Source: Lacrimispora saccharolytica (GTDB lineage: Bacteria > Bacillota > Clostridia > Lachnospirales > Lachnospiraceae). Taken from it: a stretch of 64,000 bases of DNA. The notes below the pieces were generated by a model. The model ran no database searches and was not told where the DNA came from. It worked only from the letters and a program-made list of their open reading frames with translations. This document shows positions 1-7,686 of this stretch, one piece after another. The stretch is taken from contig JADYUL010000001.1 in the NCBI GenBank assembly GCA_021531795.1, forward strand, positions 248,001-312,000, in the 5' to 3' direction. Made by a program: the position numbers and the translations under genes. Positions within the stretch are counted from its first letter, which is position 1, and each line of letters begins with the position of its first letter.

Positions 1-153
1 CAGATTACAGTCGGACTTGAGGATGGCGCAAGCTATGAGGTTAAGGTTGCCGGTACAAGCTGTGGAGTTATGACTACCAATATGGGCGGAAAGTTGAGCT
101 TCAATGTTGAACTTGGCGATTCACCTGTTGAAGTATCTATTATTAAGGCATAA
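1..153 (+). CDS. C-terminal fragment of a small conserved protein, possibly the Lachnospiraceae 'endosialidase'-labelled family
   Basis: The window opens inside a reading frame that gives 50 residues and stops at TAA 151-153. The start lies outside the window. The fragment is rich in beta-strand-like alternation (QITVGLEDGASYEVKVAG..., then MGGKLSFNVEL...VEVSIIKA). From memory, this resembles the C terminus of a short protein common in Lachnospiraceae that databases often label 'endosialidase', where a phrase like 'ITVGLE..YEV...MKTN..GKLS..VEL' recurs. No catalytic residue can be seen, so the enzymatic label should not be trusted. An intrinsic terminator follows directly, so this is the last gene of its transcript. 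Confidence 0.5.
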   Translation, partial: QITVGLEDGASYEVKVAGTSCGVMTTNMGGKLSFNVELGDSPVEVSIIKA

Positions 154-158
154 AACGG

Positions 159-186
159 AGGGCTCCCAATTCGGAGCCCTTTTTTC
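159..186 (+). terminator. Intrinsic terminator of the upstream partial gene
   Basis: A 7-bp GC-rich stem GGGCTCC (160-166) pairs with GGAGCCC (173-179) around a CAATTC loop. One further A-T pair extends it, and a run of seven T follows. It separates the partial gene from radA. Confidence 0.9.
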
Positions 187-222
187 GTATTAAGATTATC
201 ATGTAATACAGGGGTATGGTAA

Positions 223-1608
223 ATGGCAAAGATAAAGAACAAGACGGCATTCTTCTGTAGTGAATGCGGAATGGACCAGAGCAAGTGGTTCGGAGTCTGT
301 CCTGCATGTGGGGCGGCAGGCACGGCAACTGAGCAGAAGATAGAGATTAGGAATACATCGGGCAAAGTGCAGGGAATAAGCTTAGAGGTAAAGCCTGTCA
401 CCTTTGATGAGATAAGTACTGATGAAGAGAACAGACTTGTTACAGGCATTGGTGAACTTGATGTGGTTCTCGGCGGAGGTATTGTCCCCGGTTCGCTTAC
501 GCTTGTGGGAGGAGACCCGGGTATAGGTAAGTCTACTCTGCTGCTTCAGGTATGTAAGGCTCTGGGAGATAAGAACATAGAAGTTCTGTATATATCCGGC
601 GAGGAATCCTTAAGTCAGATAAAGCTTAGGGCACAAAGAATCGGTACAATGACTGATCATGTTATGGTTCTTGCCGAGACCTGCATAGAGAATGCAAGGG
701 AGGCAATAAGAAGGAGCAATGCCAAGGTTGTGGTTATTGATTCGATCCAGACCATGTTCAGTGAGACCTTGGATGCAACGCCGGGCAGTGTCAGTCAGGT
801 CAAGGAGGTTACGAACCTGCTAATGCGTCTTGCCAAGGAATTCAGTGTAAGCGTTTTTATCGTAGGACATGTAACTAAGGAGGGAACTGTGGCTGGTCCC
901 AGAATGCTTGAGCATATGGTTGATACAGTGCTGTATTTTGAAGGAGACAGGCATGCATCTTACAGGATGTTAAGGGGCGTGAAGAACAGATTCGGTTCTA
1001 CCAATGAAATTGGCGTGTTCGAAATGAAGAATGAAGGTCTGGTGGAGGTTCCAAATCCCTCTGAGTTCATGCTTAACGGAAGACCGGAGGACTCCAGCGG
1101 TTCGGTGGTAGGATGCACCATGGAAGGAACGAGACCTATTCTTATTGAGATTCAGGCGCTTGTGTCCAAGACCAATTTCGGCTTCCCGAGAAGACAGAGC
1201 GCAGGAAGCGATATGAACAGGCTTAATCTTATGATGACGGTGCTTGAAAAGAGGGTTGGAGTTCAGATAGGCGACTGCGATGCCTATGTAAATATCGCAG
1301 GCGGAATGAAGATTACGGAACCGGGTGTGGATTTGGGTGTTATTATTGCGGTTATGAGTTCATATAGCAATAAGGTGATTCCCGGTGACGTGGTGGCCTT
1401 CGGAGAGGTTGGACTTTCCGGAGAGGTCAGGGCGGTAAGCGGTGCGCCCTTCAGAGTATCCGAGTGCAAAAAACTTGGATTTAAGAAGGTGATTCTGCCC
1501 TATGGCAATATGGAGGCCTGCAGGGAAACATGCGGAATTGAACTTTTGCCGGTCAAATCCATAGCGCAAGCAATCAATTGTCTGAATGTTTTGCAAAATA
1601 AAGATTAA
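223..1608 (+). CDS. radA: DNA repair protein RadA (Sms)
   Basis: RadA is a RecA-like ATPase/helicase that promotes branch migration during recombination and repair. The 461 residues match the family length. An N-terminal zinc finger has Cys12, Cys15, Cys26 and Cys29. The Walker A motif GGDPGIGKST lies at residues 96-105, and the RadA-specific motif KNRFGSTNE follows near residue 255. The C-terminal third is the Lon-like domain (GDCDAYVNIAGG..., LSGEVRAVSG). The ATG at 223 places the zinc finger at its usual distance from the N terminus. The ribosome binding site is weak (GGGGTATGG), and no other start is in frame. The gene stands between a terminator and a chemoreceptor gene and shares no obvious pathway with either. 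Confidence 0.97.
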   Translation: MAKIKNKTAFFCSECGMDQSKWFGVCPACGAAGTATEQKIEIRNTSGKVQGISLEVKPVTFDEISTDEENRLVTGIGELDVVLGGGIVPGSLTLVGGDPGIGKSTLLLQVCKALGDKNIEVLYISGEESLSQIKLRAQRIGTMTDHVMVLAETCIENAREAIRRSNAKVVVIDSIQTMFSETLDATPGSVSQVKEVTNLLMRLAKEFSVSVFIVGHVTKEGTVAGPRMLEHMVDTVLYFEGDRHASYRMLRGVKNRFGSTNEIGVFEMKNEGLVEVPNPSEFMLNGRPEDSSGSVVGCTMEGTRPILIEIQALVSKTNFGFPRRQSAGSDMNRLNLMMTVLEKRVGVQIGDCDAYVNIAGGMKITEPGVDLGVIIAVMSSYSNKVIPGDVVAFGEVGLSGEVRAVSGAPFRVSECKKLGFKKVILPYGNMEACRETCGIELLPVKSIAQAINCLNVLQNKD

Positions 1609-1661
1609 AGTGATAAAATCACTGTTGAAGTAATATTTTATTGGGGATAAGGAGATAAGTT

Positions 1662-3146
1662 ATGACAGACAATCAATACTTTAGAGCCAACAAAATTGTA
1701 TACCCGGTAATGCTACTGGTATGGTTTGGAATTTTCTTCAATGAGATTTTCAGACTCATATCCGAGCCGGTGGGAATTGATTATGCAGCAGCAGCTCTTT
1801 GCATTATTGGTTTGATTCTCATGACATTTGCCAGAATCAAGCTCTGCAGGAAGTATATCGGCGGAGTAGTCATGATGTTAGGTGCAACATTCAGTTATAT
1901 AGGTGCTACATGGAATCTTCGAGGTATCACAACATATGCGATAGCAATCCCGATGGTTATTGGTTCCATGATATATCTTAAAAAGAGACTGACCGTTATC
2001 GGCTGCGGTTTCACAATTGTTGGTACTATAATAATGCTCGGCAGACAGACATATCAGGGAATTGCAACAGGAAACGATATTGTTTTAGGAACCTTCATAT
2101 CGATTTTTGCCAGCGTTACAGCAATCTCGGTCATTCATGTGCTTAACAGATTCAATACAGAGAATATGGAGGCTATAGAATCTGCGGCAAAGAAGTCTGA
2201 AGAAACAGCCGGACAGGTTATCCTGGTAGCAAATAATATAGTAGATCATTTCAAGGATTCCAAGGAGGCATTGTCTTCTCTTGAAGAGTCGATCAAACTT
2301 AATCAGGATGTCATGGGAGATATTGCAAGCAGTACTGAGACAACTGCGGAAGCAATTCAGCAGCAGGCTGTTATGTGTAATGACATCAATGAGAATACTG
2401 ATGCAGCTAAGGTGCAGATGAGTGAAATGCTGGCTAAGTCGTCTGAGACACTAAGCAAGGTTTCAGAGGGTATGAATATAATAGAAAACCTTGGTAAGCA
2501 GGCTGTAATTGTTAAGGAAGCAAGTACTGAAACTGTAAACAGTACGCAGCTACTTGGTCAGAGAGTAGAGGATGTTAAGGAAATCGTATCGGTTATTACA
2601 GGTATTTCTTCACAGACCAACCTTCTTGCATTAAATGCATCAATTGAGGCTGCAAGAGCAGGAGAGGCAGGTAAGGGCTTCGCAGTAGTTGCTGATGAGA
2701 TCAGAGGCTTGTCAGAGCAGACTCAGGCAGCAACAAATAAGATTATTGATATAATAAGCGAACTTAATGAGGTTGCCAAGAATACCAATAAGAGTGTGGA
2801 AGATACCATCAGCAGTGTAGATGTTCAGAATGAACTTATTACAAACAGCAGGGAGACCTTCTCAGAAATAGATAATGGTGTGAAGGAACTTGCAACAGAG
2901 ATTAATCAGACTGAGGAGAAGGTTGCAGATATTATTAATTCGACCAATATCATCTCTGACAATATTGCACACCTGTCGGCTACATCCGAAGAGGTTGCAG
3001 CCGGTGCCAACAACGGTCTTGAGACCGCAGAGGATGCAACAAGGTCGATGCTTGGTCTTGCCAGGATTATGGATAGCATCCATTCACTTACAGAGGATCT
3101 GACCAATACGATCAGGGAAGATACACCTGCCACGGTAGAAGAATAA
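1662..3146 (+). CDS. Methyl-accepting chemotaxis protein with a multi-span membrane N terminus
   Basis: This 494-residue chemoreceptor is predicted to relay a signal to CheA/CheW. Residues 1-165 contain about six hydrophobic segments (near 16-34, 41-58, 67-84, 91-105, 110-127 and 143-160), not the usual two helices flanking an extracellular sensor. A cytoplasmic coiled coil follows. Its hairpin tip near residues 317-340 is highly conserved ([18 protein letters not shown], then [12 protein letters not shown]). I see no HAMP domain between membrane and coiled coil. The start has a good AAGGAG site 8 nt upstream. No che genes are nearby, so this is an orphan receptor gene. The ligand cannot be inferred; a membrane-embedded sensor is the likely arrangement. 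Confidence 0.93.
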   Translation: MTDNQYFRANKIVYPVMLLVWFGIFFNEIFRLISEPVGIDYAAAALCIIGLILMTFARIKLCRKYIGGVVMMLGATFSYIGATWNLRGITTYAIAIPMVIGSMIYLKKRLTVIGCGFTIVGTIIMLGRQTYQGIATGNDIVLGTFISIFASVTAISVIHVLNRFNTENMEAIESAAKKSEETAGQVILVANNIVDHFKDSKEALSSLEESIKLNQDVMGDIASSTETTAEAIQQQAVMCNDINENTDAAKVQMSEMLAKSSETLSKVSEGMNIIENLGKQAVIVKEASTETVNSTQLLGQRVEDVKEIVSVITGISSQTNLLALNASIEAARAGEAGKGFAVVADEIRGLSEQTQAATNKIIDIISELNEVAKNTNKSVEDTISSVDVQNELITNSRETFSEIDNGVKELATEINQTEEKVADIINSTNIISDNIAHLSATSEEVAAGANNGLETAEDATRSMLGLARIMDSIHSLTEDLTNTIREDTPATVEE

Positions 3147-3175
3147 ACAATAAGATATTCAATAAGAATAAAACA

Positions 3176-3205
3176 AAAAGTGCTTGCCATTGGCAGGCAC
3201 TTTTG
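3176..3205 (+). terminator. Intrinsic terminator of the chemoreceptor gene
   Basis: AAAAGTGCTTGCC (3176-3188) is complementary to GGCAGGCACTTTT (3192-3204), with a T-G wobble in the middle of the stem. The loop is three bases and the 3' arm ends in the T run. Its loop-proximal bases also supply the -35 of the tRNA-Trp promoter. Confidence 0.8.
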
Positions 3206-3212
3206 CTATAAT
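3184..3212 (+). promoter_or_regulatory. Probable sigma-A promoter of tRNA-Trp, nested in the upstream terminator
   Basis: TTGCCA at 3184-3189 and a perfect TATAAT at 3207-3212 are separated by exactly 17 bp. Transcription should start near 3219, giving a 5' leader of about 34 nt before the tRNA. The -35 lies inside the terminator hairpin of the preceding gene. A second pair (TTGACG 3221, TATTAT 3245) would start transcription inside the tRNA and is unlikely to serve it. Confidence 0.7.
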
Positions 3213-3252
3213 ACAATTCGTTGACGGCGAAGAGTGAGCGGTCATATTATAC

Positions 3253-3323
3253 AGGGGATTGGTCAAATGGTATGATAGGGGTCTCCAAAACCTTTGGTGG
3301 GAGTTCGATTCTCTCATCCCCTG
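3253..3323 (+). tRNA. tRNA-Trp (anticodon CCA)
   Basis: A full cloverleaf folds from 71 nt. The acceptor stem AGGGGAT/ATCCCCT has 7 perfect pairs. The D arm is GTCA-AATGGTA-TGAT. The anticodon arm is GGGGT-CTCCAAA-ACCTT, with anticodon CCA. The T arm is GGGAG-TTCGATT-CTCTC. The discriminator base is G73, as expected for bacterial tRNA-Trp. The 3' CCA is not encoded. The gene has its own promoter and is followed 7 nt later by a terminator. Confidence 0.95.
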
Positions 3324-3330
3324 CTCGGAA

Positions 3331-3366
3331 CCCATACATAGGTGACTATGTATGGGCTTTTTATTA
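3331..3366 (+). terminator. Intrinsic terminator after tRNA-Trp
   Basis: A perfect 11-bp stem, CCCATACATAG (3331-3341) with CTATGTATGGG (3346-3356), closes a GTGA tetraloop and is followed by CTTTTTATT. It lies between tRNA-Trp and thrS. I see no promoter in the 40 nt left before thrS. Confidence 0.9.
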
Positions 3367-3398
3367 CAAATAATCAGTAATCAGAAAGGAGTAGTAAG

Positions 3399-5372
3399 AT
3401 GAAGATCACACTTAAAGACGGCTCAGTAAAAGAATACAATGAGTCAAAGAGCGTGCTCGATGTTGCTTTTGACATAAGCGAAGGACTTGCAAGAGCAGCT
3501 TGCGCCGGTGAAATCAATGGAAAGGTGGTGGATCTTCGAACTACCATCACCGAGGATTGTACCCTGAATATTTTGACAGGAAAGGATTCGGAGGGCTTAA
3601 GGGTAGTGAGACATACCTGCTCCCATGTACTTGCAGAAGCAGTTAAGAGACTGTATCCGGAAGCGAAGCTTGCTATCGGTCCTGCAATAGATGAAGGCTT
3701 CTATTATGACTTTGAGGTTGAGCATGCCTTCTCGAGAGAAGAACTTGATAACATAGAAGCAGAGATGAAGAAGATAATTAAAGAGGGCAATAAGCTTGAG
3801 AAGTTTGAACTTCCAAGAGCCGAAGCCATTAAGTTTATGGAAGACAGGAATGAGCCCTATAAAGTAGAGCTTATAAAAGACCTTCCGGAGGATGCTGTTA
3901 TCAGCTTCTATTCACAGGGAGAAGGTTTCACGGATCTGTGTGCAGGTCCTCACCTTATGAGTACCAAGCCTATTAAGGCATTTAAGCTTACCAGCAGTTC
4001 AATGGCCTATTGGAGAGGTGATTCAAGCAAGGCGAGACTTCAGAGAATATATGGTTCTGCCTTTGTTAACAAGGAAGACCTTCAGGCATACCTTGCTCAT
4101 CTTGAAGATATTAAGATGAGAGACCACAACAGACTGGGTAGAGAGATGAAGCTGTTCACAACAGTAGATGTTATCGGTCAGGGTCTGCCGCTGTTCACTC
4201 CCAAGGGAACCAAGATGATCCAGAAACTCCAGAGATGGATTGAGGATCTTGAGGATAATGAGTGGGGATATGTACGTACTCGTACTCCACTGATGGCTAA
4301 GTCGGATCTCTACAAGATATCAGGTCACTGGGATCACTATATGGACGGAATGTTCATCCTGAATAAGGAGGAAGAGGGCAAAGAAACTATGGCTCTCCGT
4401 CCGATGACCTGTCCGTTTCAGTATTATGTATATATGAATGAGCAGCATTCATACAGAGACCTTCCATACAGAATGGCAGAGACCTCCACACTGTTTAGAA
4501 ATGAGGATTCGGGTGAGATGCATGGCCTTACAAGAGTCCGTCAGTTCACAATAACAGAGGCTCATATAATCCTTCGTCCGGATCAGGCAGAGGAAGAACT
4601 TACCAGATGTACCGAGCTGTGCAATTATGTTATGACCACTCTCGGTCTTGAGGGTGATGTTACTTATCGTCTGAGTAAGTGGGATCCAAACAATACAGAT
4701 AAGTATCTGGGTGATGAGGAGTATTGGAACAACACTCAGCAGTACCTCCGCGATGTAATGATTAAAAATAATATCAGCTTTACAGAGGCTGAGGGTGAGG
4801 CAGCCTTCTACGGACCAAAGATCGATATTCAGGCTAAAAATGTATATGGTAAGGAAGACACCATGGTTACAATTCAGCTTGACTGCGCTTCAGCAGAAAA
4901 ATTCGGTATGTATTATATCGATGAGAACGGAGAGAAGAAGCTCCCCTGGATTATTCACAGAACAAGTATGGGTTGCTATGAGCGTACACTGGCATGGCTT
5001 ATTGAGCATTATGCAGGCAAGTTCCCTACCTGGATGTGTGCTGAGCAGGTAAGAGTACTTCCTATCTCAGAGAAGTATTCTGAATATGCTGAAGAGGTTA
5101 GGAAGGAGCTTAGGGCTGCAGGAATAGATGTAACTGTAGATAACAGGTCTGAGAAAATAGGATACAAGATTAGGGAAGCCAGAATGGATAAGCTTCCATA
5201 TATGCTTGTAGTCGGTGAGCAGGAGCAGGCAGATAAGCTTGTATCTGTACGAAGCAGATTCGAAGGTAATGAGGGGCAGAAGCCGCTTGCTCAGTTTATT
5301 GAAGACATCAAGGAAGAGATTGATTCCAAGGCTATCAGAACCGAGCTTCCGGAGGAAGAAAAGAAGAGATAA
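3399..5372 (+). CDS. thrS: Threonine--tRNA ligase
   Basis: ThrS charges tRNA-Thr with threonine in the cytoplasm. The 657-residue protein has the full domain order: TGS domain (about 1-60), the editing/SAD domain with HxxxH at His72 and His76, the class II catalytic core with MALRPMTCPF (zinc Cys), the arginine-bearing motif FRNEDSGEMHGLTRVRQF and IIHRTSMGCYER, and a C-terminal anticodon-binding domain starting near VRVLPIS. It is slightly longer than the roughly 640 residues usual for the family because of a charged C-terminal tail. The start has GAAAGGAG 10 nt upstream. Many Firmicute thrS genes carry a T-box leader. None fits here, since only 42 nt separate the gene from the tRNA-Trp terminator. 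Transcription may come from read-through of that terminator. Confidence 0.97.
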   Translation: MKITLKDGSVKEYNESKSVLDVAFDISEGLARAACAGEINGKVVDLRTTITEDCTLNILTGKDSEGLRVVRHTCSHVLAEAVKRLYPEAKLAIGPAIDEGFYYDFEVEHAFSREELDNIEAEMKKIIKEGNKLEKFELPRAEAIKFMEDRNEPYKVELIKDLPEDAVISFYSQGEGFTDLCAGPHLMSTKPIKAFKLTSSSMAYWRGDSSKARLQRIYGSAFVNKEDLQAYLAHLEDIKMRDHNRLGREMKLFTTVDVIGQGLPLFTPKGTKMIQKLQRWIEDLEDNEWGYVRTRTPLMAKSDLYKISGHWDHYMDGMFILNKEEEGKETMALRPMTCPFQYYVYMNEQHSYRDLPYRMAETSTLFRNEDSGEMHGLTRVRQFTITEAHIILRPDQAEEELTRCTELCNYVMTTLGLEGDVTYRLSKWDPNNTDKYLGDEEYWNNTQQYLRDVMIKNNISFTEAEGEAAFYGPKIDIQAKNVYGKEDTMVTIQLDCASAEKFGMYYIDENGEKKLPWIIHRTSMGCYERTLAWLIEHYAGKFPTWMCAEQVRVLPISEKYSEYAEEVRKELRAAGIDVTVDNRSEKIGYKIREARMDKLPYMLVVGEQEQADKLVSVRSRFEGNEGQKPLAQFIEDIKEEIDSKAIRTELPEEEKKR

Positions 5373-5390
5373 AATTTTTTGAAAAAGTAG

Positions 5391-5419
5391 TTGACACATA
5401 ATGCATACTTGTATACAAT
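5391..5419 (+). promoter_or_regulatory. Strong sigma-A promoter for glnN
   Basis: Consensus TTGACA (5391-5396) and TACAAT (5414-5419) are separated by exactly 17 bp. The expected start is near 5426, leaving a 90-nt leader before the glnN ATG that contains a complete intrinsic terminator. Confidence 0.85.
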
Positions 5420-5429
5420 AATACTCGTA

Positions 5430-5486
5430 CAAAGCAAGAGCGCTTTGAAGATAAGAAATTATCTTCAAGGCGCTTTTTTCTTTTTG
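5430..5486 (+). terminator. Leader terminator with competing hairpin upstream of glnN (probable attenuator)
   Basis: A 16-bp stem (5439-5454 with 5459-5474, one G-T pair) capped by a GAAA tetraloop is followed by TTTTTTCTTTTT, a textbook intrinsic terminator. It lies downstream of the glnN promoter, so it would stop glnN transcripts as well as end thrS read-through. A competing 6-bp hairpin, CAAAGC (5430-5435) with GCTTTG (5442-5447) around loop AAGAGC, uses bases from the terminator's 5' arm, so the two folds exclude each other. This is the layout of an attenuator. The trigger (protein, RNA-binding regulator or metabolite) is not visible. The loop lacks the A1/G4 pattern of ANTAR-protein targets. 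Confidence 0.75.
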
Positions 5487-5515
5487 AAAAGCGATATGCA
5501 AGGAGGATGGTAGTT

Positions 5516-7609
5516 ATGGAAAAGAAGATTCCTGAACTCTATGGTAGCCTGGTATTCAATGACAAGGTTATGAGAGAGAAATTACCTAAGGACATCTACA
5601 AGGCTCTTAGGAAGACAATTAACAACAATACTCATCTGGAGCTGGATGTAGCCAATGCGGTTGCGGTAGCTATGAAGGAATGGGCAGTAGATAATGGTGC
5701 AACACATTTTACTCACTGGTTCCAGCCAATGACAGGATGTACAGCAGAGAAGCATGACAGCTTCATTACACCGGTAGATGGTGGTGAGGTTATCATGGAC
5801 TTCTCAGGCAAGGAGCTTATCAAGGGCGAGCCGGATGCATCAAGCTTCCCTTCAGGAGGATTGAGAGCCACCTTCGAGGCAAGAGGATATACAGCATGGG
5901 ATCCCACATCACCTGCTTTCATTAAGGATGGTACCTTATATATTCCGACGGCCTTCTGTTCATACACAGGAGAGGCACTCGATAAGAAGACTCCGCTTCT
6001 TCGTTCCATGGATGCATTAAGCAAGGAAGCAACCAAGGTCCTTAACCTTCTTGGACAGAGTGATGTAACATCTGTTAAGACTACGGTCGGACCTGAGCAG
6101 GAGTATTTCCTTATTGACAAGAAGGATTACGCCAAGAGAAAGGACCTTATCTTTACAGGAAGAACACTTCTTGGTGCAGCTGCTCCCAAAGGACAGGAGA
6201 TGGAGGATCATTACTTCGGAGTATTAAGACCAAGGGTTGCGGCATATATGCATGACCTGGATGAGGAGCTCTGGAAGCTTGGTATTCCCGCTAAGACAAA
6301 GCATAACGAAGTTGCCCCCTCACAGCATGAGCTGGCACCCGTATTCGATACCACCAACGTGGCGGTAGACCATAACCAGTTAACAATGGAGGTTATGAAG
6401 AAGGTGGCTGAGAAGCACGGCTTTGTATGTCTGCTTCATGAGAAGCCTTTTGAAGGTATCAATGGTTCGGGTAAGCATAATAACTGGTCAATGACAACCA
6501 ACACAGGCATGAACCTTCTTGATCCCGGCAAGACACCGGCAGAAAATATTCAGTTCCTGGTATTCCTTGCAGCAGTAATAAAAGCTGTGGATGAATATGC
6601 GGATCTTATGAGATTGTCAGTTGCTTCAGCGGGCAACGATCACAGACTTGGTGCTAATGAGGCACCTCCGGCCATTATCTCGATGTTCTTAGGTGATGAG
6701 CTTTCTCAGGTAGTTGAGTCTATTGAGAATGACACACTGTTCAAGAAGTCAGAGAGAGAGGCTATGGATATCGGTGCTACGGTTCTTCCTCATTTCTTCA
6801 AGGATACTACAGACAGAAACCGTACTTCGCCTTTTGCCTTTACCGGTAACAAGTTCGAGTTCAGATCTCTCGGTTCTTCACTTTCTGTTGCAGGACCTAA
6901 TGTGATCCTTAACACAGCCGTAGCCGAGTCATTAAGCCAGTTCTATGATGAACTTAAGGATTCCAAGGACCTTGATTCTGATGTTAAGGCTCTTGTTAAG
7001 AAGACAATAGTAGAGCATAAGAGAATCATCTTTAATGGTGATGGATATACAGATGAATGGGTAGCTGAGGCAGAGAAGAGAGGTTTATATAACTATAAGA
7101 CAACTCCTGATGTACTTCCTGTATTCATTGAGCCTAAGAATGTGGCATTGTTCACAAAGCACGGAATCTTCACAGAGAGTGAGATTGATTCTCGTTATGA
7201 GATTCTCCTTGAGAACTATGTGAAGACACTCCACATCGAGGCTAAGACTCTTATAGATATGCTTTATCATGAGTTCTTACCCGGAACACTTAAATACTCA
7301 GATACACTCGCACAATCAATCATCCTTAAGAAGCAGGCTGTTGAAGGAATCTGCGTTAAGGCTCTGGAGGATTCGCTAAAAACTATCAGTGCAAACTACA
7401 GCAAGCTTTATGAACTTGGAGAGAAGCTTAAGGCTGATGTATTAACAGCTGAAGGAATTGAGGATTATCTTAAGGCTGCTATCTACTATAAGGATACGAT
7501 CATTGCGGATATGTCCTCTATCAGGGAGGTTGCAGATGCTACAGAGGTGCTTATGCCTTCGGATGCACTGCCGTATCCGAGCTACGCTGATATGTTGTTC
7601 TACGTATAA
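5516..7609 (+). CDS. glnN: Glutamine synthetase type III
   Basis: It makes glutamine from glutamate, ammonia and ATP. The 697-residue length and sequence place it in the large type III family rather than GlnA type I. Signature blocks include GLRATFEARGYTAWDP, GPEQEYFLID, NEVAPSQHELAPVF, HEKPFEGINGSGKHNNW (catalytic region), NDHRLGANEAPPAI and NRTSPFAFTGNKFEFRSLGS. The ATG at 5516 is chosen because AAGGAGG (5500-5506) sits 9 nt before it; the in-frame ATG at 5507 would have no spacing. A five-codon frame (5496-5513) overlaps the ribosome binding site and is probably chance. The next gene is the ammonium channel-PII fusion, so uptake and assimilation are linked. Control is probably through the leader terminator. 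Confidence 0.97.
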   Translation: MEKKIPELYGSLVFNDKVMREKLPKDIYKALRKTINNNTHLELDVANAVAVAMKEWAVDNGATHFTHWFQPMTGCTAEKHDSFITPVDGGEVIMDFSGKELIKGEPDASSFPSGGLRATFEARGYTAWDPTSPAFIKDGTLYIPTAFCSYTGEALDKKTPLLRSMDALSKEATKVLNLLGQSDVTSVKTTVGPEQEYFLIDKKDYAKRKDLIFTGRTLLGAAAPKGQEMEDHYFGVLRPRVAAYMHDLDEELWKLGIPAKTKHNEVAPSQHELAPVFDTTNVAVDHNQLTMEVMKKVAEKHGFVCLLHEKPFEGINGSGKHNNWSMTTNTGMNLLDPGKTPAENIQFLVFLAAVIKAVDEYADLMRLSVASAGNDHRLGANEAPPAIISMFLGDELSQVVESIENDTLFKKSEREAMDIGATVLPHFFKDTTDRNRTSPFAFTGNKFEFRSLGSSLSVAGPNVILNTAVAESLSQFYDELKDSKDLDSDVKALVKKTIVEHKRIIFNGDGYTDEWVAEAEKRGLYNYKTTPDVLPVFIEPKNVALFTKHGIFTESEIDSRYEILLENYVKTLHIEAKTLIDMLYHEFLPGTLKYSDTLAQSIILKKQAVEGICVKALEDSLKTISANYSKLYELGEKLKADVLTAEGIEDYLKAAIYYKDTIIADMSSIREVADATEVLMPSDALPYPSYADMLFYV

Positions 7610-7667
7610 AATATCCGGCCACCCTTAGAGGAGTGGGGTGGCCGATATTATAACCTGTTAAGTCAGG
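7610..7667 (+). other. Strong hairpin in the glnN-amt junction, without a T run
   Basis: ATATC-C-GGCCACCC (7611-7624) pairs with GGGTGGCC-GATAT (7636-7648): 13 pairs with one bulged C. The loop TTAGAGGAGTG contains a GAGGAG sequence. No T run follows, so it should not terminate efficiently. A small CCTG-TTAAGT-CAGG hairpin (7654-7667) follows just before the amt ribosome binding site. The pair may protect the 3' end of glnN mRNA or set the glnN:amt ratio by processing. Confidence 0.6.
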
Positions 7668-7686
7668 AAATGAGGAGGAAAAAATT

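Noticed and set aside
3324..3398. T-box riboswitch upstream of thrS
   Set aside because: Too short, no specifier loop, no conserved T-box core. The GGTGAC in the hairpin loop is part of a simple terminator.
5430..5474. ANTAR-regulator double-hairpin target in the glnN leader
   Set aside because: The two loops (AAGAGC and GAAA/AGAAAT) lack G at position 4, so the ANTAR consensus is not met, though attenuation is still likely.
5496..5513. Five-codon leader peptide before glnN
   Set aside because: It overlaps the glnN ribosome binding site, has no site of its own and no regulatory codon run.
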